Assembly: GCA_902781245.1 (NCBI GenBank)
Contig: CACZIP010000016.1
Coordinates: 1-15,869 of the forward strand
DNA: 15,869 nucleotides
Direction: 5' to 3'
Origin: an uncultured Coriobacteriaceae bacterium
GTDB taxonomy: Bacteria > Actinomycetota > Coriobacteriia > Coriobacteriales > Eggerthellaceae
Shown: in pieces, positions 1-7,219 of the stretch
Layout: each line of letters starts with the position of its first letter
How positions within the stretch are numbered: position 1 is the stretch's first letter
Made by a program: the position numbers and the translations under genes
The notes under the pieces: model-generated
Database searches by the model: none
Told to the model about the DNA's origin: nothing
Seen by the model: only the letters and a program-made list of their open reading frames with translations

Positions 1-564
1 GGCAAGGTCGTTGGCTACAACACCGACGGACGCGGGTTCATGGTCAACCTCGTCAAGCACGGTGCGAACGTCCCTGGAAGCCGGATGGTGTTGCTTGGCC
101 CTGGTGGCGCGGGGAGCGCAATCCTTGTGCAAGCTGCGCTCGACGGTGTGGCGCACATCGACGTGTTCGCGCGTGCGGGCGGTGAAAGCCACCGCCACGC
201 CCAAGAGCTGGCTGGTCGAGTGCGCGTGTGCACCTCATGCGTAATTGAATTGCACGACATTGCTGATGCCGCTGCCCTGAAAGCATGCATCCAGGATGCA
301 GACATCCTCGTGAACGCCACACCGATCGGCATGGGCGACGGATGCGACGAGACGCCTGTTCCTCCTGACTTCATTAAGCCGGGCATGGTTGTGGCAGACG
401 CTATTTACCATCCGCGAGAGACCCGGCTCATCATCGACGCGCAAGCGCACGGCTGCAATATGGTACCTGGTTTAGGTATGCTAATCGAACAGGCGGCGGC
501 AAGCGAAGCCATCTGGTATGGCGTGCAAATGCCGATTGAGCAAATCGAGCGCGAGTTGTTTTAA
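1..564 (+). CDS. aroE: Shikimate dehydrogenase, C-terminal part (5' end outside window)
   Basis: This is the C-terminal 187 residues of shikimate dehydrogenase, which reduces 3-dehydroshikimate to shikimate with NADPH in aromatic amino acid biosynthesis. The reading frame is open from base 1, so the start lies upstream; the family is usually about 270-290 residues, so roughly a third is missing. The first visible residues hold the substrate-site motif GYNTDGRGF, whose Asp is the catalytic aspartate of the family. Next come a glycine-rich dinucleotide-binding loop (LGPGGAGSA), the segment VNATPIGM, DAIYHPRETRL, and the C-terminal GLGMLIEQAA that closes over the substrate. The loop has LGPGG instead of the common LGAGG. 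The gene converges on ackA, with only 83 bases between the two stop codons. A paralogous quinate/shikimate dehydrogenase is possible because the substrate-binding N-terminus is absent. Confidence 0.93.
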   Translation, partial: GKVVGYNTDGRGFMVNLVKHGANVPGSRMVLLGPGGAGSAILVQAALDGVAHIDVFARAGGESHRHAQELAGRVRVCTSCVIELHDIADAAALKACIQDADILVNATPIGMGDGCDETPVPPDFIKPGMVVADAIYHPRETRLIIDAQAHGCNMVPGLGMLIEQAAASEAIWYGVQMPIEQIERELF

Positions 565-570
565 AAAACA

Positions 571-598
571 GTTGCCGCCGCAGGAATGCGACGGCAAC
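571..598 (-). terminator. Intrinsic terminator of ackA, possibly bidirectional
   Basis: The arms 571-582 and 587-598 form a 12-bp stem with one C/A mismatch (578/591) and a GGAA tetraloop. On the minus strand the hairpin is followed by a run of T (complement of 563-568), as in a Rho-independent terminator, so it fits the end of ackA. The plus side lacks a T-run, so its effect on aroE is less certain. The T-run overlaps the aroE stop codon region. Confidence 0.75.
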
Positions 599-647
599 CA
601 AACGTCTATTTGCATGCCCAGGAATAAGCCTTGGATTTAACGGCATT

Positions 648-1865
648 CTATTCGCGCAGCTGGCTGACCAGGTTGTCGGTCTCGCGTGCGATACGCATCT
701 CCTCGTCGGTCGTGACGACGCATATCTTGATGGGGCTGTCGTCGATCGAGATGATGCGGTTCATGCCGATTTGGCCGGTGACGTCGTTGCGTTCCTTGTC
801 CAGGATCATTCCCATGTGCGCAAGGCCGGCGAAGATGCGCTCGCGCAGATCGGCCGAGTTCTCGCCGATGCCGGCCGTCATGACGACGGCGTCGGTGCGG
901 GTCATGGCCGCATAGTAGCCGCCGATGGCCTTCTGCACGCGGTAGACGTACATGTCGATGGCGAGGTTGGCGTGCTCGTCGCCACGGGCGGCGGCGTCAA
1001 GCACGTCGCGCATGTCGGAGCTCGTGCCGGAAATGCCCAAGATGCCGCTTTCCTTGTTCAAGATCTCGTCCATCTCGTCGAACGTCTTGCCTTCGCGGCG
1101 CATGATGTAGGTGAGGATGGCCGGGTCGATATTACCCGAGCGCGTGCCCATCATCAGGCCCTCGAGCGGCGTGAAGCCCATGGTGGTGTCGATGGACTTG
1201 CCGTGGTTGACGGCCGTGATCGAACCGCCGTTGCCCAGGTGGCATGTGATGAGGCCCAGGTCGCGCAGCGGACGGCCGAGCCAGTTGGCAGCCTGTTGGG
1301 CAGCGTAGCGGTGTGACGTGCCGTGCGCGCCGTAACGGCGGATGTGGTAGTCCTCGTAGTAGCGCATCGGCAGCGGGTACATGTAGGCCTTCGGCGGCAT
1401 GGTCGTGTGGAATGCGGTGTCGAAGACGGCCACTTGCGGCGTGTTGGGCATGAGCTTGCGCAGCATGTCGATGCAAGCGTCGGCAGCCGGGTTGTGTAGC
1501 GGTGCCAGTTCCTCGCACTTATCCAGGTTGGCGCGCGCTTCCTCGTCGATGAGCGCAGCCTTGGTGAAGTATTCGCCGCCGGCGACGATGCGGTTGCCGA
1601 TGGCTTCGATTTGTCCGAGGCCGCTGATGGGCGACTCGGGGTCGTCGGTCATGATGTCGAGCAGCTTGCGCAGGCACTGGGCGACCGACAGGTCGGCCAC
1701 GTTGTAGACCACCTTCTGGAAGTCAGGCGCGAAGGCGACGCTCATGCGCGCCTGGTCGGTCCCGACCTTCTCGGCGAGGCATTTCATGCGGGCGTCTTTG
1801 CCCTCGGTTTCGATGAGTTGCGACTTCAAGCTGGATGATCCTGCGTTTACGACGAGTACGAGCAT
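648..1865 (-). CDS. ackA: Acetate kinase
   Basis: The 405-residue product is acetate kinase, which interconverts acetyl phosphate plus ADP and acetate plus ATP in the cytoplasm and gives fermenters substrate-level ATP. Its length is typical of the family. Visible motifs are the N-terminal phosphate-binding NAGSSSLK (residues 7-14), FDTAFH, the catalytic-region HGTSHRYAA, HLGNGGSITA, DTTMGFTPLEG with TRSGNIDPA, and a C-terminal adenosine-site GIGENS. The ATG start is supported by an AGGAGG ribosome-binding site (complement of about 1871-1876), six bases upstream. The usual partner pta (phosphotransacetylase) is not adjacent: a hydrolase gene with its own hairpin lies upstream and the convergent aroE lies downstream, so ackA is probably monocistronic. 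Confidence 0.97.
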   Translation of the reverse strand: MLVLVVNAGSSSLKSQLIETEGKDARMKCLAEKVGTDQARMSVAFAPDFQKVVYNVADLSVAQCLRKLLDIMTDDPESPISGLGQIEAIGNRIVAGGEYFTKAALIDEEARANLDKCEELAPLHNPAADACIDMLRKLMPNTPQVAVFDTAFHTTMPPKAYMYPLPMRYYEDYHIRRYGAHGTSHRYAAQQAANWLGRPLRDLGLITCHLGNGGSITAVNHGKSIDTTMGFTPLEGLMMGTRSGNIDPAILTYIMRREGKTFDEMDEILNKESGILGISGTSSDMRDVLDAAARGDEHANLAIDMYVYRVQKAIGGYYAAMTRTDAVVMTAGIGENSADLRERIFAGLAHMGMILDKERNDVTGQIGMNRIISIDDSPIKICVVTTDEEMRIARETDNLVSQLRE

Positions 1866-1895
1866 GGCGGTCCTCCTAAGACAAACTATGACTCC

Positions 1896-1924
1896 ATTGT
1901 AATCGAGCGGCTGCGCTTAATCAC
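1896..1924 (-). promoter_or_regulatory. Candidate ackA promoter
   Basis: Reading the minus strand, a TACAAT -10 hexamer lies at 1896-1901, about 30 bases before the ackA start codon. The hexamer 17 bases upstream is GTGATT, a poor -35 with 3 of 6 consensus bases. Placement and spacing are sensible but the -35 is weak. Confidence 0.4.
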
Positions 1925-1941
1925 CCATGTAATGCAGTGAA

Positions 1942-1974
1942 GAACCCCCGGCGGCCGAGGGCTGCCGGGGGTTC
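1942..1974 (-). terminator. GC-rich hairpin after the hydrolase gene
   Basis: The arms 1942-1952 and 1964-1974 pair perfectly over 11 bp, and three further pairs (including one G-T) can extend the stem. It lies 27 bases past the hydrolase stop and upstream of the ackA promoter, so it probably insulates the two minus-strand genes. No T-run follows on either strand, so this is an intrinsic terminator with a weak tail or a structural barrier. Confidence 0.55.
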
Positions 1975-2000
1975 GGGAAGGGAAGGTCTATCTCGAGTTT

Positions 2001-4181
2001 CTAGCCCTTTTTGCTGCAGGATTCGACGATACCGTCCATGAACTCGTCGATGATCTTGTTTGCCTTATCGGTCGACATTTGCCAGCCGCCGTGTCCGGCG
2101 CCGACGAACGAGTAGCGCTCGGAGGGGACGCCCATCTCGGTGCTGCGCTTGTAGATTTCCATCGTGGCAATCGGCGAGACGATGACGTCTTCGGTGCCAT
2201 GGAACATGAGGTAAGGCGCGTCGTTCTTGTCCATGTAGGTAAACGGGCTGTACATTGCCGTCTTGTCGAGGTCGCTGAACACGGAGCCGCCGGGGTTTGT
2301 GCCGAAAGCCGTTCCGTTAACGAGCAGCGCCTCGGTGTTGGACGCGTCGTCGTGCACGTCGTAGTTGGGCAGCCCAGCGCCGATGATGGTCAAGTCGGAT
2401 ACGCCGAACAGGTCGAGCACGCCTTGTACCGCAGAGCTCTGGTCGAGGTTGTCGCCCACGTCGAACTGGACATCGTCGTTGAATTGCGTGGTGTTTCCAA
2501 GCACGCCGAGCATAACGCCCATGTATCCACCTGCAGAGCTACCGGTCGCGATGATGCAGTCCGGGTTCAGGTTGAAGTCCTTCGCGTGAGCGCGCAGCCA
2601 CCGCACGCCGGCCTTCGCATCTTGGAGCGGAGCGGGCATTACGACATTGGGGATAACGCGGATTTCCGCGATTGCGACGATGTAGCCGCGTTCGGCATAG
2701 CGCAAGTAGGACATGGCATTGGGGTTCGACTTGTTGAATCCGCCGCATGCTGCGCAGTAGAGCACCGGTCGAGGCTCGTCGTCCTTGCCCTTCGACGGAA
2801 TCAGCATGTTCATCATCAGGTTCGTGTACGTTCCCTTTGCGCCGGTTGCCTTGTAGGTGATGTTCTTAACCTGGTCGATATTCCACTTGTCGGGGTCGAT
2901 CTCGATGGCCTCCGCGCCTTCGATCGCTTGGTCGAGGGTGGGCAGATCTTCGGCTGAATAGGCGGTAGTTCCCTTGGCGTAGTCGATCGTGGCTTCAGGC
3001 TGCACGATGTCCGCGGTTGCGTACGTGTCGAGGAACTTGATCGCCCGGTCCTTGATGGTGGATTGCAGGAACTCGTTTCCGCCGTGCCCCGCGCCGTCTA
3101 TCACATAGCGCTCGGTGTGTACTCCGGCGTCTTCGAGCCGCTTCTGGAGCATCTTCGAAGCGACGGGGGATACGAGGGTGTCTTTCGTGCCGTGGAACAT
3201 GATAAACGGGGGAGTCGTTTCGCCGATGTAGCTGAAGGGGCTTGCAGCAGATACCTTCGGTTCCATCGAGGGGTCGAAGACACCGACGCCTTTTCGAGCT
3301 GCCGCCGCTCCGTTGAGGAGAATGGCCTCGGTTGTTGCGGCGGAATGGTGGCTCTGTTGCAGGTCCTCGGACAGCCCTGCGCCGATGATGGTCAAATCGG
3401 ATACGCCGTAGAAATCGATGACTGCGTTTACAGCTGAAGACTGGTCGAGGTTGTTACCCACGTCAAGCGGGATGTCGACCGCTTCGCCCTTGTTGTTTGT
3501 CCAGGGAACGCTTTCGACCCCGCCGGTGACGCCGATCATCGTCGCGTAGTATCCGCCCGAGGAATTGCCGCCGACGGCAACCTTGTTCGGGTTGAACCGG
3601 TACTGCTCCGCATTTGCCTTGAGGAAGCGAATGGCTGCCTTGATGTCCTGCAGGGGCGCCGGGAAATTCGAAACCGCGCTCGTGCGATGTTGCACGGATG
3701 CGACGACGTATCCTGCCCTGGCAAACGCGAGGCGCGTGTCGAGAGATCCGGCAGCGTCGGACCGGGTGAAGCCGCCGCCGTTGATCCAGACAACTAGCGG
3801 TGTTTCCTCGGCGTTGGCCGAAGACGGCGTGAGGAGCTCCACGACTAGGTCGACGGATTTGCCGTAATCGGTCGTGTGCAAGTAGGGTACGGTGTCCTGG
3901 CTGATAGTCAGCGCTGCGGATTTTTCGTCTTCGGTGCTCTCGATGCGGTTGTAATCGATCGATTCCTGAAGCGAAACGAGGCCCGGGGTATCCTGGCCGT
4001 AACATGCGTTGGCGATGTCTGCCGCGCCACTTCCCTTAGCTTTGCTGGCGGCACTGCCCGACGCGCTTGCGGCGGAGCCTGACGCGCTCGTAGAGCATCC
4101 CGTCATGCCGAACAGGGCTGCTGCGGCAATGGCGGATGAGCCGCCCAGTACGAATTGACGCCTGTTGATTCCCTTGCTCAT
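2001..4181 (-). CDS. Tandem two-domain alpha/beta-hydrolase (esterase-like), Tat-exported lipoprotein
   Basis: The 726-residue protein begins with a twin-arginine signal (N-R-R-Q-F at 6-10), a short hydrophobic stretch and a lipobox-like M-T-G-C ending at Cys29. It is probably a folded enzyme exported by Tat and anchored outside the membrane. After an Ala/Ser/Gly-rich linker come two homologous hydrolase domains. Domain 1 (about 100-390) has an oxyanion-type INGGGF (134-139), nucleophile Ser207 in GNSSG, acid Asp334 in FHGTKD and His366 in GAGHGG. Domain 2 (about 440-720) has Ser549 in GSSAG, Asp665 in FHGTED and His697 in GAGHGG. Both carry a nearly identical stretch, DQSSAV...GVSDLTIIGAGL, which shows internal duplication. 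Domain 2 lacks a clear HGG oxyanion motif. The start at 4181 was preferred to one at 4310 because it follows GGGAAGGA and begins the signal peptide. The substrate is unknown; carboxylester, acyl or acetyl hydrolysis is likely. The regulator next door probably controls it. Confidence 0.87.
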   Translation of the reverse strand: MSKGINRRQFVLGGSSAIAAAALFGMTGCSTSASGSAASASGSAASKAKGSGAADIANACYGQDTPGLVSLQESIDYNRIESTEDEKSAALTISQDTVPYLHTTDYGKSVDLVVELLTPSSANAEETPLVVWINGGGFTRSDAAGSLDTRLAFARAGYVVASVQHRTSAVSNFPAPLQDIKAAIRFLKANAEQYRFNPNKVAVGGNSSGGYYATMIGVTGGVESVPWTNNKGEAVDIPLDVGNNLDQSSAVNAVIDFYGVSDLTIIGAGLSEDLQQSHHSAATTEAILLNGAAAARKGVGVFDPSMEPKVSAASPFSYIGETTPPFIMFHGTKDTLVSPVASKMLQKRLEDAGVHTERYVIDGAGHGGNEFLQSTIKDRAIKFLDTYATADIVQPEATIDYAKGTTAYSAEDLPTLDQAIEGAEAIEIDPDKWNIDQVKNITYKATGAKGTYTNLMMNMLIPSKGKDDEPRPVLYCAACGGFNKSNPNAMSYLRYAERGYIVAIAEIRVIPNVVMPAPLQDAKAGVRWLRAHAKDFNLNPDCIIATGSSAGGYMGVMLGVLGNTTQFNDDVQFDVGDNLDQSSAVQGVLDLFGVSDLTIIGAGLPNYDVHDDASNTEALLVNGTAFGTNPGGSVFSDLDKTAMYSPFTYMDKNDAPYLMFHGTEDVIVSPIATMEIYKRSTEMGVPSERYSFVGAGHGGWQMSTDKANKIIDEFMDGIVESCSKKG

Positions 4182-4305
4182 AATCGTCCTTCCCATGTGA
4201 GCGATTGTCTTGTGCGCGCGGCTGCGCCCTCGTTCGGCTTCCGCCGGGTCGCTCTTCTCAACGGAGCCGACGAGAACGATATCGAGCAAAGTGCTGGTTT
4301 GTCTC

Positions 4306-4320
4306 CCCATAAAATATGGG
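4306..4320. promoter_or_regulatory. Perfect 6-3-6 inverted repeat, candidate operator upstream of the hydrolase
   Basis: CCCATA, AAA, TATGGG forms a perfect inverted repeat 125 bases upstream of the hydrolase start, in the 187-base gap between it and the LuxR-type regulator. A second small inverted repeat, GCCA-A-TGGC, lies at 4326-4334. LuxR-family HTH domains bind short dyads as dimers, so this is a plausible site for the neighbouring regulator. I see no convincing -35/-10 pair in the gap, which would fit an activator-dependent promoter. Confidence 0.4.
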
Positions 4321-4368
4321 TAATTGCCAATGGCCTGGTGAAAGCCGTGCCATGCTGGGCTCAGGCGA

Positions 4369-5850
4369 CTAGCTGCTAGCTTTTTCTTCGTTGACGATCT
4401 GTATCAGCTCGTCTTTTCTGTGTATCCCCATTTTGCGGTAGATGCTCTTGCTGTGGCTTTGGACCGTGCTTGTCGCGACAACGAGCTCTTCGGCTACGCG
4501 ACGAGTCGTATAGCCTTTGGCTATGTACGAAGCGGTTTCTCGCTCGCGTTCGGTAAGGCCGTATTGCGCGGCAATGCGTTCCATTGCGAGCTCGTGGATG
4601 GACTCCGCGTCGTTCTGCTCCGGCGTTTCGGTTTCCAGGCGTTCGGTTTTGGTCGGCTCTAGTTCGGTTAATGCTTTGAGGTAGGCATCGCGCTGCAGGA
4701 TGACGAGGGCGAACAGCACGATGCCTATGCCGAACGAAAGGATGAGCCCGGCGATGGTTCCCGTTGGCGCAAAGTATTCGGAGGGCATGCTGGACCCCTG
4801 GTAGGAGAGCAAGGTCGGGACAATGGTCGTCGTGATTCCGGAGACGAGGCCGTAGAGGATCAGAAACACGCCCGCGCAATAAAGCGGAGACCGGTCTCCA
4901 TCTAGGTTCCAGAGAGCTATGAGCGCCATCATGAATATGAGCAGCGCCGAGTAGAGCCCGGTTACGACTGCCGATAGAATCTGAACGGGAAGCATGGAGA
5001 AGGAGACGGCTGACACGACGAATCCGACGAGGCCGACGCCGCCAATCGTCAATGCTCCCTCGGCGATAGTGCTCGATTTTTTGGAAATCAGGTAAAACAA
5101 TATTCCGAACGCCGCGGAGACCAGATACGTCAGCACCGTGCTCGAAGCTGGGTCGTAGCCGATTCCCCCGTGTGCCCAGCGGCTGCGAAGGAAGGCCCCG
5201 CAGAGTATTTCGACGAGGATGAGCGCAAGCGTGCAAATTCTGATTCGCTTGAACTCGCCGCTCTTGCTTGAAGCTTCACTCGCGAGGCTTGAATGCAAGC
5301 TGTTGCCATCGGGCCCGAAACTCAGGGTCATCAGAAGCACCGATAGAACCGGGTACGCAGACGATAAGGCGGCCTCGATTCCTCGCGGCAAGATGTCGAG
5401 GAGCCCAAGGATATGGCTCGCGACAAAGGCGGCGACCAGGACCGGTGCGATTTGGCTCCTATCAAGGTCGGCGAGTCGCCTAAACCATGAGAAGGTGAGG
5501 ATGGCCACGCCGCCGCAAAGGCAGAGGACGCCCAACAGGTAGGGTGCGAGCAGGTTGACGCCAAGGGTGCCCAAAACGCAGATCAGCAAAACGCCAAAAG
5601 CGGTGATCGCAGCTCCCCACCATGCGGTGGATGCGATGCGCTTTTGGGAGAAGGGCTTGAAAATCTGGTCTTTCGAGAGGAGGAGCGCGCCGCCGATAAG
5701 AATCAACGCCGCGTCATACGACAGGCGCAAAACGGAAGGCTCTGGCAGGGAGCTGCTGACGAGGGCGCCAAAGAACGGTGGCCTGAGCATGGCGAGGAAA
5801 AAGCCGAGGCCGAGCGTCCCGACGACGATTTGCCTGCGCGAGTCGGCCAA
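4369..5850 (-). CDS. LuxR-family regulator with polytopic membrane domain
   Basis: This is a membrane-anchored transcription regulator of about 493 residues. The first 400 residues consist of many hydrophobic segments (the first near IVVGTLGLGFFLAML), probably ten to twelve helices, including one near ILILFGIGIVLFALVI before the cytoplasmic linker. The C-terminal 62 residues are a LuxR/FixJ-type helix-turn-helix: LTERERETASYIAKGYTTRRVA with recognition helix STVQSHSKSIYRKMGI. I chose a TTG start at 5850 because GGAGG sits five bases upstream and the first membrane helix follows; an ATG at 6021 would run through the divergent promoter and add an Arg-rich, unrelated N-terminus. The gene lies upstream of the hydrolase on the same strand, separated by 187 bases. 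Inference: it senses a ligand in or across the membrane and controls the hydrolase. The ligand cannot be read from sequence. Confidence 0.85.
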   Translation of the reverse strand: MADSRRQIVVGTLGLGFFLAMLRPPFFGALVSSSLPEPSVLRLSYDAALILIGGALLLSKDQIFKPFSQKRIASTAWWGAAITAFGVLLICVLGTLGVNLLAPYLLGVLCLCGGVAILTFSWFRRLADLDRSQIAPVLVAAFVASHILGLLDILPRGIEAALSSAYPVLSVLLMTLSFGPDGNSLHSSLASEASSKSGEFKRIRICTLALILVEILCGAFLRSRWAHGGIGYDPASSTVLTYLVSAAFGILFYLISKKSSTIAEGALTIGGVGLVGFVVSAVSFSMLPVQILSAVVTGLYSALLIFMMALIALWNLDGDRSPLYCAGVFLILYGLVSGITTTIVPTLLSYQGSSMPSEYFAPTGTIAGLILSFGIGIVLFALVILQRDAYLKALTELEPTKTERLETETPEQNDAESIHELAMERIAAQYGLTERERETASYIAKGYTTRRVAEELVVATSTVQSHSKSIYRKMGIHRKDELIQIVNEEKASS

Positions 5851-5912
5851 AGCATGCCTCCAAAACAAAAAGGAACAACGCTTCGCGCAAAGTCGTCTTT
5901 TGCGCGGGAAAC

Positions 5913-5940
5913 ATATTAGTCGATTTCGTCGATGTGGCAA
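5913..5940 (-). promoter_or_regulatory. Promoter of the LuxR-type regulator
   Basis: On the minus strand, -35 TTGCCA (5935-5940, 5 of 6 consensus) and -10 TAATAT (5913-5918, 4 of 6) are separated by 16 bases. The promoter lies 62 bases before the TTG start and supports 5850 over a start at 6021, which would be upstream of this promoter. Confidence 0.6.
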
Positions 5941-6003
5941 AATCGGCTTGCGGGTCTTTGGTGCCGCTGTGCCCGAGTCCGTCCGATCGGCAAGGCCCTC
6001 GCG

Positions 6004-6009
6004 TATAAT
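6004..6009 (+). promoter_or_regulatory. -10 element of the polyprenyl synthase promoter
   Basis: A perfect TATAAT lies 38 bases before the ATG at 6048. The expected -35 position (5981-5986, GTCCGA) is poor. It diverges from the LuxR-regulator promoter about 65 bases away. Confidence 0.55.
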
Positions 6010-6047
6010 TGCTATTGGCAAGAAGACGAGCGAGCAAGGTGCATCAA

Positions 6048-7100
6048 ATGATAGACCTCAAGGAATTGTTGAACTCAGACAACCAACCCGAATCGTTCGA
6101 GGAATACCTCGACCGTTACGCCGGCCCGGTGGGCGACATCATCAACTCGTACATCCCCAAGGGCACGCATCCCGACATGGACCGCTATCTCTACGCGCCG
6201 CTGCTCAAGTTCAGCCGCAACGGGGGCAAGCGTCATCGTCCCCTCGTCTGCTTCGCGGCGTGCATGGCCGTGGGCGGCGACCCGACGCGGGCGGTCAGCT
6301 CCGCGGCGGCCATCGAGCATTTCCACACCGCAGCGCTCATCCACGACGACATAGCGGACGATGCAGAGCTTCGCCGTGGCGAGCAATGCCTTTACCTGAC
6401 CGAGGGAATGGGCCTCGCCATCAACATGGGCGACTTGGGCTTGCAGCTCGTCAACGGCACGGTCGTCAAGGACCCGCTGCTCGAGGACTCCGTCAAGGTG
6501 CGCGTGCTCACCGAGCTCATCGACATGACGCGCCGCACCATCGAGGGCCAAGCGCTCGACATCGGCTGGGCGCGCGACGGACGTTACGACATCGCGCCGG
6601 AAGATTACCTGATCATGGCCACGTGCAAGACCGCGCACTATTCGGGCGCCGTGCCGCTGGCCATCGGCGCCATCGTCGGCGACGGTACCGAAACGCAGAT
6701 CGAGGGGCTGCGCAACTACGGTCTCGACACAGGTCTCGCGTTCCAGATCCAAGACGACCTTCTCAACCTCATCGGCAAAACCGAGAGCACCAAGAAGGGT
6801 TTCCGTGACGACATCACCGAGGGCAAGCGCACGCTCGTCGTCGTGCATGCGCTGAGCCACCTCGACGGCGTGAAGCGGGATCGTCTCGTCGAGCTGCTTT
6901 CGTCCCACACCAAGGCCGGAGCCGACCTCGACGAGGCTGTCGAGATCATGGAAGAGGCTGGAAGCATCGACTACGCGCGCAACTACGCCGAGAACCTGAC
7001 GAGCATCGCGAAGAACCGCCTCATCGACATGATCGCGCCGTCGCCTTCGCGCGATATGCTCATCTCGATGGCCGACTGGTTCGTGAGCAGGTTGGCATAA
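6048..7100 (+). CDS. Polyprenyl (geranylgeranyl-type) diphosphate synthase
   Basis: The 350-residue protein is an all-alpha trans-prenyltransferase that condenses isopentenyl diphosphate onto an allylic diphosphate. Visible motifs are GGKRHRP (59-65), the first aspartate-rich motif HDDIADD (99-105) followed by RRG, RTIEGQALD (163-171), the second motif QDDLLN (235-240) and the Lys-rich DDITEGKR (254-261). The second motif ends in Asn where bacterial enzymes usually have Asp. Residues four and five before the first motif are Ala, small side chains that in this family leave room for longer products. A menaquinone side chain or a C20+ lipid precursor is therefore more likely than farnesyl diphosphate. 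The ATG at 6048 was preferred to a TTG at 6009, which overlaps the -10 box; AAGG lies about eight bases upstream of the ATG. The next gene on this strand starts 119 bases downstream. Confidence 0.92.
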   Translation: MIDLKELLNSDNQPESFEEYLDRYAGPVGDIINSYIPKGTHPDMDRYLYAPLLKFSRNGGKRHRPLVCFAACMAVGGDPTRAVSSAAAIEHFHTAALIHDDIADDAELRRGEQCLYLTEGMGLAINMGDLGLQLVNGTVVKDPLLEDSVKVRVLTELIDMTRRTIEGQALDIGWARDGRYDIAPEDYLIMATCKTAHYSGAVPLAIGAIVGDGTETQIEGLRNYGLDTGLAFQIQDDLLNLIGKTESTKKGFRDDITEGKRTLVVVHALSHLDGVKRDRLVELLSSHTKAGADLDEAVEIMEEAGSIDYARNYAENLTSIAKNRLIDMIAPSPSRDMLISMADWFVSRLA

Positions 7101-7109
7101 GGAAGAAAC

Positions 7110-7137
7110 GCATATTTCAACCTGGTTGAATTATGCA
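7110..7137. repeat. Left copy of a paired palindromic element (perfect 28-bp inverted repeat)
   Basis: This 28-base segment is the exact reverse complement of 7173-7200. It is itself a quasi-palindrome: GCATA, T, TTCAACC, T, GGTTGAA, T, TATGC (7110-7136), with the only non-pairing positions at 7115, 7123 and 7131. It begins nine bases after the prenyl synthase stop codon. It may be an operator half, or one arm of a cruciform. Confidence 0.85.
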
Positions 7138-7172
7138 AACAATCCAACTAACGTTCTGAATGGTTTACTCTG

Positions 7173-7200
7173 TGCATAATTCAACCAGGTTGAAATATGC
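7173..7200. repeat. Right copy of the paired palindromic element
   Basis: This is the exact inverted copy of 7110-7137, with core TTCAACC-A-GGTTGAA (7180-7194). Its centre at 7187 lies 64 bp from the left centre at 7123, close to six helical turns. It ends 19 bases before the ATG of the CwlM-like gene and contains the best -10 candidate for that gene, CATAAT at 7175-7180, so a bound protein would probably block transcription. Confidence 0.85.
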
Positions 7201-7219
7201 ACCGACAGGAGCAACGAAT

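Noticed and set aside
4182..4310. Upstream extension of the hydrolase to a start at 4310
   Set aside because: It would place 43 unrelated residues before a clear twin-arginine signal peptide, while the ATG at 4181 has its own GGGAAGGA site.
5555..6808. 417-codon plus-strand frame spanning the LuxR regulator start and the prenyl synthase
   Set aside because: It runs across two divergent promoters and two genes in the wrong frame, and its protein is Arg/His-rich with no motif.
7110..7200. Reading the 28-bp inverted repeat as the terminator of the prenyl synthase gene
   Set aside because: The 35-base loop and lack of a T-run make an intrinsic terminator unlikely, and each arm is itself a dyad, which suits protein binding better.
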